Assembly (NCBI GenBank): GCA_034770075.1
Contig: CM068385.1
Coordinates: 77,492,272 to 77,556,271, forward strand
Length of the DNA stretch: 64,000 nt
From: Aralia elata
Taxonomy: Eukaryota; Streptophyta; Magnoliopsida; Apiales; Araliaceae
Direction: 5' to 3'
The position numbers and the translations under genes are program-made. Every line of letters starts with the position of its first letter. The first letter of the stretch is position 1. The notes beneath the pieces were generated by a model, which worked only from the letters and a program-made list of their open reading frames with translations, did not search any database and was not told the origin of the DNA. Positions 22,959 to 32,942 of this stretch are shown in pieces.

Positions 22959-24461
22959 ATGCATACTCGGTCGAAGAATCCTGACCTATTGCCTTTTGTG
23001 GATAACATTGAGAAAAGGGTTCAACAATCAAGGAAGTGTGCTGAAAATACTCTGGAGGACCTAGAGCAACCACAACCAATGGCGGGAGAAGCACAAAAAG
23101 CATTAAGAGATTATGCTACGCCAAGAATCAATGATTTGCAATCAAGTATCTCAAGGCCAGCCATAACAGCCAATTCCTTTGAAATCAAACCGGGGACAAT
23201 CCATATGATCCAAAATTCTGTCCAATTCGGAGGGATGGTGGTTGATGACCCAAATGAGCAGTTGATAAATTTTTTGGAGATCTGTGATACATTCAAATTC
23301 AGCGGGATCTCGGAAAATGCGGTGAGATTGCGGTTATTCCCATTCACATTGAGGGACAAAGCAAAAAGTTGGCTACACTCGCTACCACCGGGATCCATTA
23401 CTACTTGGCAAGATTTGGCCCAGAAATTCTTAGCAAAGTTCTTCCCACCTGCCAAAACTGCCAAGTTGAGAAATGACATCTCTTCATATGAACAACATCA
23501 TGGAGAATCCTTGTACGAGACATGGGAGCGGTACAAGGAACTATTGAGAAAGTGTCCACATCACGGTTTGCCCCAATGGATGCAGCTTAACACATTTTAC
23601 AATGGGTTGGATATTCAAACACGGGCAGGCATTGATGCAGCTGCGGGTGGAACATTCATGGGTATAAACTATGACGAAGCTTATGAACTTTTGGAGACTA
23701 TGGCTGCAAACAACTATCAATGGCCATCTTCCAGATCCAGCCAACCAAAAGTAGCAGGGATACTAGAGGTTGACACAGCCACTTCACTTCAAGCCCAAAT
23801 TTCAGCTATAGTCAAAAAGATTGATAACATATATGACGGAAAAGGGCATCAAGTCTCCATGATTTGTGAGCTTTGTGCAGGTTCACACTCTTCTGATCAA
23901 TGTGCCATCAATGCGGAGTCAGTGCAATTTGTGAGCAACTACCAGAGGCCAACAAACCAATACCAGAACAACTACACTCCGGGGAATAGGAATCACCCCA
24001 ACTTCTCGTGGAGCAACCGACAAGACCAACAGCAAGCTCCAAAACCTATCCATCCTCCGGGGTTCCCCATTCAGCAACAAATCTCGGCTACCAATAAAAA
24101 GGTTGCCGAACTAAGTGAAAATTTGGAGAAATACATGGCCAAAACTGACAGGTTGGAGCAAGGCCAAACCTTAGGCTTCAAGAATCTAGAAAATCAAATG
24201 AGTCAATTGTTCAGTTTGTTGTCTAGCAGACCTCAAGGAGCTCTTCCTAGCGACACAGAAATTAATCCAAGGAGAAATGGGAAGGAGCAATGCCAAGCTG
24301 TCACCACCAGAAGTGGGAAGCAGACCCTGCCAGACAGCGCAGCTGCGCCACTGTCACACGAGCAGACAGCGCAGCTGCGCCCCTCTTCAGCACTGGAACC
24401 AGACGGCGCAGCTGCGCCAATTTTGCAAAGGGAACCGGCGCAGCTGCGCCCCTCCCCATAA
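22959..24461 (+). CDS. E2 Gag (Athila type, 500 aa)
   Basis: Starts at ATG 22959, about 130 nt after the PBS; the leader is short and this is the first long frame. Residues about 80-230 form the retrotransposon gag domain (LRLFPFTLRDKAKSWL, WQDLAQKFLAKFFP, YETWERYKELLRKCPHHGL). A zinc knuckle CELCAGSHSSDQC lies near residue 306. A Q/N/P-rich part and a predicted coiled coil (KVAELSENLEKYM...LENQMSQL) follow. The last 45 residues are encoded by the palindrome array. The TAA at 24459 is in frame with protease and pol, so Gag and Pol were probably one frame, as in relatives. Confidence 0.85.
   Translation: MHTRSKNPDLLPFVDNIEKRVQQSRKCAENTLEDLEQPQPMAGEAQKALRDYATPRINDLQSSISRPAITANSFEIKPGTIHMIQNSVQFGGMVVDDPNEQLINFLEICDTFKFSGISENAVRLRLFPFTLRDKAKSWLHSLPPGSITTWQDLAQKFLAKFFPPAKTAKLRNDISSYEQHHGESLYETWERYKELLRKCPHHGLPQWMQLNTFYNGLDIQTRAGIDAAAGGTFMGINYDEAYELLETMAANNYQWPSSRSSQPKVAGILEVDTATSLQAQISAIVKKIDNIYDGKGHQVSMICELCAGSHSSDQCAINAESVQFVSNYQRPTNQYQNNYTPGNRNHPNFSWSNRQDQQQAPKPIHPPGFPIQQQISATNKKVAELSENLEKYMAKTDRLEQGQTLGFKNLENQMSQLFSLLSSRPQGALPSDTEINPRRNGKEQCQAVTTRSGKQTLPDSAAAPLSHEQTAQLRPSSALEPDGAAAPILQREPAQLRPSP
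24336..24450. repeat. Palindrome array inside the 3' end of E2 gag (4 copies)
   Basis: Copies start at 24336, 24368, 24405 and 24437, spaced 32, 37, 32. In the gag frame they encode alternating AAAP and AQLRP peptides. The spacer TTTTGCAAAGGGAACC resembles TTTTACAAAGGGCGCC of the LTR array, so the two arrays share ancestry. Confidence 0.95.
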
Positions 24462-25172
24462 ACTGCCACTGCTGAAATTTTTGAAGAAGAGGATAACATT
24501 GAGAAATCTGAACCCCCACCCATAAAAAGCACAGAAAAGACTCAAGCCCCTCCCACCAGGTACTACCCACCAGTTCCATACCCTCAAAGGTAACAAAAGC
24601 AGAAAATGGACAGGCAATTTTCTAAGTTTCTTGAGGTTTTCAAAAAGCTTCAAATCAACATACCATTTGTAGAAGCTTTAGAACAAATGCCGAGCTATGC
24701 CAAGTTCATGAAGAGTATTCTGTCAAGAAATAAGAAATTGCAAGATTTTGAAATTGTAGCTTTGACAGAGGAATGCAGTGCGGTATTACAAAGGAAGCTA
24801 CCTCCAAAATTAAAGGATCCGGGCAGTTTCACCATTCCTTGCACCATTGGAGACCTGTCATTCAAAAAATGCTTGTGTGATCTTGGTGCAAGCATTAATC
24901 TCATGCCATTGTCCGTCTTTACTCAGTTGGGATTACCAGCTCCCAAGCCAACAAATGTCTCTCTTCAGCTAGCAGATCGTTCAGTCACTTATCCGAGAGG
25001 TATTGTGGAAGATGTCCTGGTTAAGGTTGATAAATTCATTTTCCCAGCTGATTTCATAATCCTAGACTTTGAGGAGGACAAGGACATTCCCATCATACTT
25101 GGGAGACCATTTCTAGCTACCGGGAGAACTCTCATTGATGTGCAAAAAGGAGAATTAACAATGAGAGTTTAA
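24462..25172 (+). pseudogene. E2 protease segment
   Basis: Same frame as gag. After a TAA near 24591 an ATG at 24606 opens a 188-residue frame. It begins DRQFSKFLEVFKKLQINIPF, a conserved Athila stretch, and carries the protease site CDLGASINLMPLSVF and the later motif IILGRPFLATG. It ends at TAA 25170-25172, at a place where relatives usually have Gln (CAA). Confidence 0.82.
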
Positions 25173-25610
25173 GACCAAGAAGTCACCTTTAATGTTTTCA
25201 AGGCTATGAAATTTCCGACCGAAGAGGAAGAGTGTTTCCGAGTTGACATCATTGAAGATGTTGTGACCGAGGAATTCATTAAGGCCACACAGAGGGACTT
25301 GCTTGAGATGACACTAACAGGAGACATCGACTTGGACGAACCCGAGAACTGTGAGTATGTTCATTTTCTAGATGCAATACCCAGGATGGCAAAGTTCAAG
25401 GTACCTATTGGGCCCTTGAAAAGCTCGAATGATGCCTCATCTCATTTAAAACCATCTAGAGAGGTACCTCCTAAACTTGATCTAAGACCCTTGCCTAGTC
25501 ACCTCAGGTATGCATATCTAGGCACTTCAGATACTTTACCTGTCATTATTTCCTCTGCACTAACATCTTTGCAGGAAGGCAAGCTGATAAGAATCCTCAG
25601 AGAATTTTAA
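25173..25610 (+). pseudogene. E2 linker between protease and RT
   Basis: Continues the same frame after the TAA at 25170 (DQEVTFNVFKAMKFP...) and ends at TAA 25608-25610. Contains the conserved pre-RT stretch KLDLRPLPSHLRYAYLG. A homologous piece survives in E5 (51558-51938). Confidence 0.75.
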
Positions 25611-28346
25611 GGGGCTATTGGATGGACCATTGCAGATATAAAAGGAATCAGCCCTGCATTTTGCATGCACAAAATCCTGATGGAAGATGACAGCAAGCCT
25701 ACCATAGAGCATCAAAGAAGGCTAAATCCTATCATGAAAGAAGTAGTGAAGGCAGAAATTCTGAAATGGTTAGACGCCGGGATCATTTATCCCATTTCTG
25801 ACAGTCCGTGGGTGAGCCCGGTACAGTGTGTACCCAAGAAGGGAGGAATAACTGTGGTAAGAAATGAGAACAACGAGCTAATACCAACCCGAACAGTCAC
25901 GGGGTGGAGAGTTTGCATGGATTACCGAAAGCTCAACAAAGCCACAGGGAAAGATCACTTCCCACTCCCATTCATTGATCAAATGTTGGACCGACTTGCA
26001 GGGCATGAGTACTATTGTTTGCTTGACGGATATTCTGGTTATAATCAAATTGCCATCGCTCCAGAGGATCAAGAGAAGACCACTTTTACTTGTCCTTATG
26101 GAACTTTTGCTTTCAGGCGAATGTCTTTTGGTCTATGTAATGCTCCTGCCACATTTCAGCGGTGCATGATGGCAATATTTTCGGACATGGTGGAAATCAA
26201 CATGGAGGTCTTCATGGATGACTTCTCAGTGTTTGGAAATTCCTTTGACAGCTGTCTTGAGAATTTAGTCATGGTATTGAAGAGATGCGTGGAAACAAAT
26301 CTTGTGCTTAATTGGGAGAAATGTCATTTCATGGTTCATGAAGGAATAATTTTGGGTCACAAAGTCTCAGCCAAAGGTTTGGAGGTGGACAAAGCAAAGT
26401 TAGAAACTATCGAGAAATTGCCTCCACCAACTTCTGTAAAGGGAGTTCGAAGTTTTTTGGGCCATGCTGGATTCTATCGGAGATTTATCAAAGACTTCTC
26501 CAAAATCACAAAACCCCTGTGCAATCTGTTGGAAAAGGATGTCCCATTTCTATTCGATGATAATTACTTAGCAGCCTTTGAGTTGTTGAAACAGAAGTTG
26601 ACAACAACACCTGTGATAGTGGCACCGGATTGGTCTCTTCCATTTGAGCTTATGTGTGATGCTAGTGACTACGTTGTGGGCGTGGTATTGGAACAGCGCA
26701 GAGACAAGGTTCTACATGCAGTCTACTATGCCAGCAAAACACTTTCAGAGGCCCAAATGAATTACACCACCACCGAGAAGGAACTACTCGCGGTTGTTTA
26801 TGCATTCGACAAGTTCCGATCCTATCTCATTGGAACAAAGGTAGTGGTGTACACTGATCATGCAGCTATTCGGTATTTGATCTCAAAGAAAGATGCCAAG
26901 CCAAGATTAATCAGATGGATCCTTTTGCTCCAAGAATTTGATTTGGAAATTAAGGACAAGAAAGGCACGGAAAATCTGGTAGCCGATCATCTTTCCAGAT
27001 TGGACAATCCGGATTTGGAGAGCAAAGAGAAGGTTAAAATAAACGATTGCTTCCCTGATGAGCAGCTATTTGCAGTCACATCTGAGATCCCATGGTTCGC
27101 TGATATTGTCAACTATCTTGTGAGTCATATACTACCACCGGATCTAACTTCTCAGCAGAAGAAGAAATTTCTGCATGATACAAAGAGATACATGTGGGAT
27201 GAGCCTTATTTGTTCAAACAATGCACGGATCTTGTGATCCGAAGATGCATCCCCGATGTCGAGACTACCAATATATTACATGCATGTCATTCTTCTCTGT
27301 ATGGCGGCCATTATGGAACGCAGAGAACAGCAGCAAAGGTACTTCAGGCCGGATTTTATTGGCCCACCTTGTTCAAAGATGCCCACCACTTCATAAAGAA
27401 TTGTGATCGATGTCAACGGGTGGGCAACATCTCCAACCGTAATGAAATGCCACTAAATGTGATCTTGGAGGTGGAGATCTTTGACGTATGGGGCATAGAC
27501 TTCATGGGACCATTTCCATCATCCTGCAACAATCTCTATATCCTTCTAGCGGTTGATTACGTGTCCAAATGGGTGGAAGCTTCGGCGTTACCAACCAATG
27601 ATGCTAAGGTGGTTTTGAGGTTCCTACAAAAAAGCATTTTTACTAGGTTTGGCACTCCTCGGGCGATCATCAGTGATGAGGGCAGCCATTTCTGCAACAA
27701 ACAGATCACAGCCCTCCTGGCCAAATATAGAGTGAGACACAGAATTGCCACAGCCTACCATCCACAGACAAATGGTCAAGCCAAAGTATCCAACCGAGAG
27801 GTAAAAAGAATTCTGGAAAAGATTGTTAATCCTTCCAGAAAAGATTGGTCTCTAAAGCTAGATGAAGCCTTGTGGGCTTATAGAACTACATATAAGACAC
27901 CTCTCGGCATGTCTCCTTACCACATAGTTTATGGCAAGGCTTGTCATCTACCGGTCGAATTAGAACACAAAGATTACTGGGCTATTAAAAAGTTGAATTT
28001 CGACCCATCTGCAGCAGGAGAAAGGAGACTTCTACAGCTAAATGAACTCGATGAGTTCCGATTGCAGGCCTATGAGAATTCTAAACTCTACAAAGAGAAG
28101 GTAAAGAGATGGCACGACCGAAAAATCATCGAGAGAAAATTTGAACCTGGCCAAGTAGTCTTACTATTCAACTCCAGGCTCAAGTTATTCCCGGGAAAGC
28201 TCAAATCCCGATGGTCGGGTCCCTTTACCATCACTGCTGTGTTCCCACATGGAGCCATCGAAATTGTTGGAAAGGACAGTGAGCAACCATTCAAGGTTAA
28301 TGGCCAAAGATTGAAGCACTATTGGGGAGGCGAATTTGATCGCTAA
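25611..28346 (+). CDS. E2 RT, RNase H and integrase (about 900 aa); integrase active-site E is K
   Basis: Same frame as gag and protease; first ATG at 25665. RT has [44 protein letters not shown] and the catalytic EVFMDDFSV (FMDD, 26211-26222). RNase H has D in MCDASDY, E in [11 protein letters not shown] in YTDHAA and D in ADHLSRL. Integrase has an HHCC finger, D in WGIDFMGP and D in ISDEGSHF. The third catalytic residue, normally E in NGQAEVSN, is K here (codon AAA at 27783-27785). The frame is otherwise open to the TAA at 28344. RT and RNase H look intact; integrase should be inactive. Confidence 0.88.
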   Translation, partial: GAIGWTIADIKGISPAFCMHKILMEDDSKPTIEHQRRLNPIMKEVVKAEILKWLDAGIIYPISDSPWVSPVQCVPKKGGITVVRNENNELIPTRTVTGWRVCMDYRKLNKATGKDHFPLPFIDQMLDRLAGHEYYCLLDGYSGYNQIAIAPEDQEKTTFTCPYGTFAFRRMSFGLCNAPATFQRCMMAIFSDMVEINMEVFMDDFSVFGNSFDSCLENLVMVLKRCVETNLVLNWEKCHFMVHEGIILGHKVSAKGLEVDKAKLETIEKLPPPTSVKGVRSFLGHAGFYRRFIKDFSKITKPLCNLLEKDVPFLFDDNYLAAFELLKQKLTTTPVIVAPDWSLPFELMCDASDYVVGVVLEQRRDKVLHAVYYASKTLSEAQMNYTTTEKELLAVVYAFDKFRSYLIGTKVVVYTDHAAIRYLISKKDAKPRLIRWILLLQEFDLEIKDKKGTENLVADHLSRLDNPDLESKEKVKINDCFPDEQLFAVTSEIPWFADIVNYLVSHILPPDLTSQQKKKFLHDTKRYMWDEPYLFKQCTDLVIRRCIPDVETTNILHACHSSLYGGHYGTQRTAAKVLQAGFYWPTLFKDAHHFIKNCDRCQRVGNISNRNEMPLNVILEVEIFDVWGIDFMGPFPSSCNNLYILLAVDYVSKWVEASALPTNDAKVVLRFLQKSIFTRFGTPRAIISDEGSHFCNKQITALLAKYRVRHRIATAYHPQTNGQAKVSNREVKRILEKIVNPSRKDWSLKLDEALWAYRTTYKTPLGMSPYHIVYGKACHLPVELEHKDYWAIKKLNFDPSAAGERRLLQLNELDEFRLQAYENSKLYKEKVKRWHDRKIIERKFEPGQVVLLFNSRLKLFPGKLKSRWSGPFTITAVFPHGAIEIVGKDSEQPFKVNGQRLKHYWGGEFDR

Positions 28347-28420
28347 AAATCCTAAGTTGACCTGGCCATGGATTGAGCATCAATGATAGTCGAGCTAACC
28401 GACTTTAAACCAAAGCACTC

Positions 28421-28438
28421 CTCGGGAGGCAACCCGAG
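28421..28438 (+). other. AGGCAA-loop hairpin, E2 copy
   Basis: CTCGGG/CCCGAG stem around AGGCAA. E5 has CTTGGG/CCCAAG around the same loop (51496-51513, minus strand), with a T-A to C-G pair change. Confidence 0.75.
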
Positions 28439-28675
28439 ATTACTTTTATTATTTCTATTCTTGCGTGATTTTTATTTAGTTTGTGTGATTTCATTTTAAC
28501 ATACTTGTTTGTTTTGTTTTTTCAAGTGTCCAATCGCGCCCTCAATCGTTTGACTTAAGCACACTTTAAGTTTGGGGGTGCATCGTTCCATTGCTAACAC
28601 TAGGCATTGTTCTGTGTTTTCAAAAAAAAAAAAAAAAAGAGAGAGAGAGAAAATTTTCCAGGTATCCTGAGCACC

Positions 28676-28876
28676 AGCGCAGCTGCGCCCCATCTTCAGT
28701 ACTTCACCAGCGCAGCTGCGCCGGGCCACCTTTGCATGCAGCATCTGAGCAGCGGCGCAGCTGCGCCTCACCATCAGTTCATTTCCGGCACAGCTGCGCC
28801 AGTGTCCGCCTGAGCCAAGCCTAAAACTCAGCGCAGCTGCGCCCCATTCCCAGTACAACTGCGGCGCAGCTGCGCC
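28676..28876. repeat. Palindrome array upstream of the second E2 ORF (6 copies)
   Basis: Copies start at 28676, 28709, 28754, 28787 (one mismatch), 28830 and 28863, spaced 33, 45, 33, 43, 33. The array ends 19 bp before a TATA-like box at 28896. Confidence 0.95.
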
Positions 28877-28895
28877 GATCGCGGAAATTTTTTTT

Positions 28896-29059
28896 TATAA
28901 ATAGGGCAGTCCCCATCAGTCATATCACATCACAATCATCAAACCCTAAACCTAAAAGACTCTCTAGCAATAACACAAACCCTCTCCTCTCATCCCTAAC
29001 CACTCTCACAAAACCCTAGCTACCTACAATCTTCCATCACACCCTAATCACATACCACC
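28896..29059 (+). promoter_or_regulatory. Likely internal promoter and leader of the second E2 ORF
   Basis: TATAAATAG at 28896-28904 is followed by a telo-box-like AAACCCTAAA (about 28943-28952) and a C/A-rich, G-poor stretch up to ATG 29060 in the context CCACCATGCC. TATA, telo-box and a CA-rich untranslated leader are usual for plant genes. The arrangement suggests a separate transcript for the extra ORF (inference). Confidence 0.5.
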
Positions 29060-30210
29060 ATGCCGAAGCGTGCACGCACTCCCCAACCTTCTTCTTCCAG
29101 CAACAGCGGATCCGAATCTACTGGTGGTGGCATCAACACTCTGGATGCCACCAAATTTGTCAATCTCTCTGCACAACATTACTACTGGAGGTGCTTAGCG
29201 TCAAATCATTCATACCAGAGAGGGGTTTGAAGCCCAAGGCACAGGATGGGCGTATTCTTGACCAAATCCGGCGTTTGGGTTGGTTGTTATTCATTGAGAC
29301 ACCGAAGTCGGCCCCGATAGCCATCGTTCGGGAGTTCTATGCCAATGCCCGGGAAACACAGAATGGGATTTCCTTCGTGCGAGGCAAGCAGGTCTCCTAC
29401 TGGGCGCAGGCAATCAATGAACTTTTTCACCTGCCATCTGCTACTGCTGAGGCCACCGACTGGGTGGTACATGAGTGCTACGAAACCGACCTTGACGCTT
29501 TGATACAGGAGATGTGCCAACCGGGCACTCAGTGGAGGACTCAGCCAGGCACCACCTTGAAGGTTCATTTCCCTCAGACCGCGCTAAACAGATATGCCAA
29601 GGCGTGGTACGCCTTCATTTGCGCGAATATCTTGCCGACCACCCATCATCAGGACGTGACACGGGACCGCGCGGTACTCTTGCACCGCATTCTGCGGGGA
29701 GGGAGCATCGACGTGGGATATATCATCAACCAGTCCATGTTTCGTTTCATGCGGGCTGTCACTTCCGGTGCCATTCCACACGCATCGATTATCACACGCT
29801 TATGCCTAGCGGCAAACGTGGAATGGGGCGAGGAGGCTCTCCAGTTACCTATGCGGGACATCGACAGCGCCACGATCCGAAAGTACAATATTTGGCGCGG
29901 TGGAGAGTCCCGGCCTAATGGGTTGGGTTTTATTATGGCTAGTGAGGAGGAGGAGGCCAGAGAGGAGGGCGTACCTACCCCGCCCGTGCAGCAGAGGGGA
30001 GTCAGTGGACATGAGCGTGACATGCGCCGCCTGCAGCGTCGCATGGACGCGTTGCACACGAGTTTCAGGGATTACAGTGTCTCCTTCGCAGGTGCACTAT
30101 CGGAGGCGTTCAGTCAGCAGGGGGTCCACATTGAGTTTCCGACATTCGGCTCCGGCATCCCTTATCCTCCGCCCGACACGTCGCCTAGCGGCGCCGAGGA
30201 CGCTTCTTAG
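29060..30210 (+). pseudogene. E2 extra ORF: putative plant transposon protein (PF20167-like), one frameshift
   Basis: ATG 29060 opens MPKRARTPQPSSSS, rich in Ser and basic residues, through NLSAQHYYW. One base appears to be missing near 29188, and the main frame goes on as LSVKSFIPERGLKPK to the stop at 30208-30210. The stretches IVREFYANA, VRGKQVSYWAQAINELFHLP and TTHHQDVTRDRAVLLHRIL are typical of the domain found in the env position of Athila-like elements. No signal peptide or membrane segment was seen, so I do not call it an envelope. The C-terminal part has a short coiled coil (RDMRRLQRRMDALH) and a Pro-rich tail. Function is unknown. Confidence 0.75.
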
Positions 30211-30236
30211 GGGAGTACTCTTTACCCTATTATCTC

Positions 30237-30269
30237 CAATGAGGACATTGCATATTTTAAGTTTGGGGG
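30237..30269 (+). other. AGGA-loop hairpin plus G-tract module, E2 internal
   Basis: Stem CAATG/CATTG, loop AGGA, 8-nt gap, then AAGTTTGGGGG. Located 27 nt after the stop of the extra ORF. Confidence 0.75.
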
Positions 30270-30731
30270 TATTAGGCTTGCCTAGTTTATTTTGTGATGC
30301 TTTCAATTATCTGTTTTTATTGTTATTTTAGGTATTTGTTTGCTTATTTTCGTTAATTCATAGAGTATTGCATATAAAAAAATGGTAAATTTCTCATGCA
30401 TATCATATCACATCATGTAGTATTAGTTGCATGATCCTCTTATCTTGATTAGTATACATCCTCACATGCCTATGATGAAAATTTTTGATTTTTGCTAATT
30501 GCTAAGACTTGGGTCATTTGCCATGGTATATTGCAACTCTTGTCTTGTGTTGGCTATGATAGAACCGGTTTGCACGTTTTGAGTAGTTATCTCACTTAGT
30601 AGCCCAAAGATTCGCATAATTGAGTTCTGGGGAGAATTGGTTGTGTTTTTAATGTTTGAGGCAATTGTGGATAGTATTAGTTGAGATCACACGTGTTCAA
30701 GTTTGGGGGAGTACTTAGTAGAGTATTTATG

Positions 30732-30762
30732 CAACGAAATGGAGCGTAAAACGCATTCGTTG
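30732..30762 (+). other. GCGT-AAA-ACGC hairpin, E2 copy
   Basis: Outer stem CAACGA/TCGTTG, inner stem GCGT/ACGC, loop AAA. The core ATGGAGCGTAAAACGCA is shared with four E5 hairpins. Confidence 0.7.
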
Positions 30763-31292
30763 TTTTAAAAAAAAATGTAAATAAATGCTTGGTCAGCCTA
30801 GTTTTGGGGCCTTTGATATTCGAGTAAGTACACCCTAGGGGATGTCTCTACACCTAGCGCCCTAAGACCAATTGGTTTGGGAGTCATTGGCCGAAAGCTC
30901 ATTACATGGGTATCATTGAATAGCCTAAGGGAACTAGGCATTGCACAACCAAGCGTCATGTTCCGAATAACGTCTAAGTCGATCCCCACATTTTGATATA
31001 GCGTGGTTTTAACTATATTTACCCCAATTGTCTTATGGTGGTTCGAATATATAAATTTCCCCTAAGAAACATATTATGAGAATCGATTGGGATTACTATA
31101 GTTTGATGAGTACTGCACACACACACTTTATCATTCACCACAGAATTTGAGCTGCATAATTATCATAGTACGCGGACCAAGTTTTGATGTGACACTAGAT
31201 TCTTCTGAGGCAAATCTTTTGGATTGATTACTAATTGATGAGGATCATGGTGCATTCTTATATCATTACATTGCATTCATGTTTGTATTTAT

Positions 31293-31331
31293 TTGCTTGA
31301 GGACAAGCAACAATTTAAGTTTGGGGGTATT
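31293..31331 (+). other. AGGA-loop hairpin plus PPT module, E2 terminal
   Basis: Stem TTGCTTG/CAAGCAA, loop AGGA, 6-nt gap, then AAGTTTGGGGG and four bases to the LTR start. The tract is in the PPT position. Confidence 0.8.
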
Positions 31332-32942
31332 TGATAAGTAGGTTTCATACCTACTTATTAGATACTATTTGGTTTCATTTGTTGCTTATCTAATAGTTAC
31401 CTAGTGTAATTTCATGCATTTTTTCCTCTCTTTCGGTTTTGATTCACTATTCTCATTATACGGCTTTTGCATAGTTTTTGGTAAATTTGGCTCGGGATGT
31501 AGTGCATTTGTGGATGGGAGCTATTTGATTGTTTGTTGCTTGTGCAGGACATGAGAGTTGAGAAATTATGCAACAACAGCACTGCAGCAAACTGGCAGCC
31601 GGCGCAGCTGCGCCCTGCTTGGCCTTAAAGCCGGCGCAGCTGCGCCCCTCCTGTTCATTCCCTGCCCCCGGCTCAGCTGCACCCCTTTTACAAAGGGCGC
31701 CGGCGCAGCTGCGCCTGTCGCCAGCCAGCCATGCAGCACGTTCCATCCAGCGAAGCAACATTATCAGGAAATGGAGTAGTGCCTGATTTTGAGGATTCAG
31801 TGGGTTTAAACTTTATTAGTGGGAATCATAATAAGTCAAAATAAGACAAATCATGCATGCATTATTAGCCAATTTTGGAATTCAATTTGTAACCCCCCTT
31901 CTACACGAAAATGAGAGTAATTTACTGCATTCTAGCTTAAAACTTGGAAACAATCAACTGAGCATACTTGGCATTTGGGAACTGAAGAATGGAGCTATAT
32001 GGATGCTGAATTGGAGATTGGGAGCAAGGAATCAACTCTCTACACAACTTAGAAAATCATCAGAAGTTGCAGAACGGAAACAGGGAGCTTGAATATTTTC
32101 TGTTTTTGATTAATTTTCCTATTCTGTAATTATGATGATGAACCAATTGTGCATGATGAATTCTAGTATTGTTATTATGAACTAAACTTAATTCTTGGGA
32201 TTATAATGGATCTTTTGCATTACTAAGAATTGAAATGCTTCCTTATTTTTACTAGTTGGTTATGAAATGAATCTAGCATAATCTATACTCCATGTTTAAT
32301 TGCTTGATCACCAATTACTGTGATAATTTATATGGAATTGAGAAAGGAAATATAAATTAAGATCTAATTATGCTAGCATATGTTCATAATTATTACATTC
32401 CTCGTGAAATTATGTTTCGTGCTTAGGATAGAGATATACCGAAGCACCATGTGTGGCCAATGGAAAACTTGTTCTTAAACCCTTTTGATTGTAATTCACA
32501 TAGAATTATAGTGCGTTAGTCATCTAGGGTGTTCACATTCATTCTATCAATTGTGGATTTAGTGTGATATGGATATGGTGCATTGAGAGATGGCCATATT
32601 TTACTTTCGTGTTCTCGACCAACATTCTATAGTAACCAATTAGCAACAATAGGAAGCATGGAAATCTAAGTTCGCAATAAGTGAAATTATAATCCCAAGC
32701 CCATAAAATCTGTATTTTTACAACCAAATTTGTTCTAATTGTTTCATTAGTAATCATTAGATTATTTCATCACTAAAATCGCTTGTTTAAAGAGGCCGAA
32801 CTAATTATAAAATCGGTGTTTGTAGTTATAAATGCAATTTAATTCCTCGTGGGATCGATACTTTACTTACTTTATATTACTTGTGGATCACGTGCACTTG
32901 CGTGTATGAGTTTTATTTGTTATACATACAAATATCCCAACA
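31332..32942 (+). repeat. E2 3' LTR
   Basis: 1611 bp, TGATAAG to CCAACA, preceded by the tract AAGTTTGGGGGTATT. It carries four GC palindromes (31601-31715, one degenerate). Nearly identical to the 5' LTR by eye; example differences are AGTAATTTACTGC against AGTAGTTTGCTGC and GCATTGAG against GCATCGAG. Confidence 0.92.
31601..31715. repeat. Palindrome array in E2 3' LTR (4 copies)
   Basis: Copies start at 31601, 31633, 31670 (degenerate, GGCTCAGCTGCACC) and 31702, spaced 32, 37, 32. Confidence 0.93.

Larger units (their letters stand above)
28347..29059 (+). other. E2 post-integrase noncoding segment with hairpin, A/GA tract, palindrome array and promoter
   Basis: Contains the conserved stretch TCGAGCTAACCGACTTTAAACC, then hairpin CTCGGG-AGGCAA-CCCGAG (28421-28438), a PPT-like tract AAGTTTGGGGG (28568-28578), an A17 run followed by (GA)n (28622-28650), the palindrome array (28676-28876) and a TATA-like box at 28896. 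No gene. Confidence 0.75.
30211..31331 (+). other. E2 3' noncoding segment with hairpin modules and PPT
   Basis: No gene. It holds the AGGA-loop hairpin CAATG-AGGA-CATTG (30237-30250) followed by AAGTTTGGGGG (30259-30269), another AAGTTTGGGGG (30699-30709), the GCGT-AAA-ACGC hairpin (30732-30762), the AGGA-loop hairpin TTGCTTG-AGGA-CAAGCAA (31293-31310) and the PPT AAGTTTGGGGG (31317-31327) just before the LTR. Confidence 0.8.

Noticed and set aside
29060..30210. Envelope-like gene in E2
   Set aside because: Position fits, but no signal peptide or membrane anchor is visible. The motifs fit the plant transposon protein domain better.
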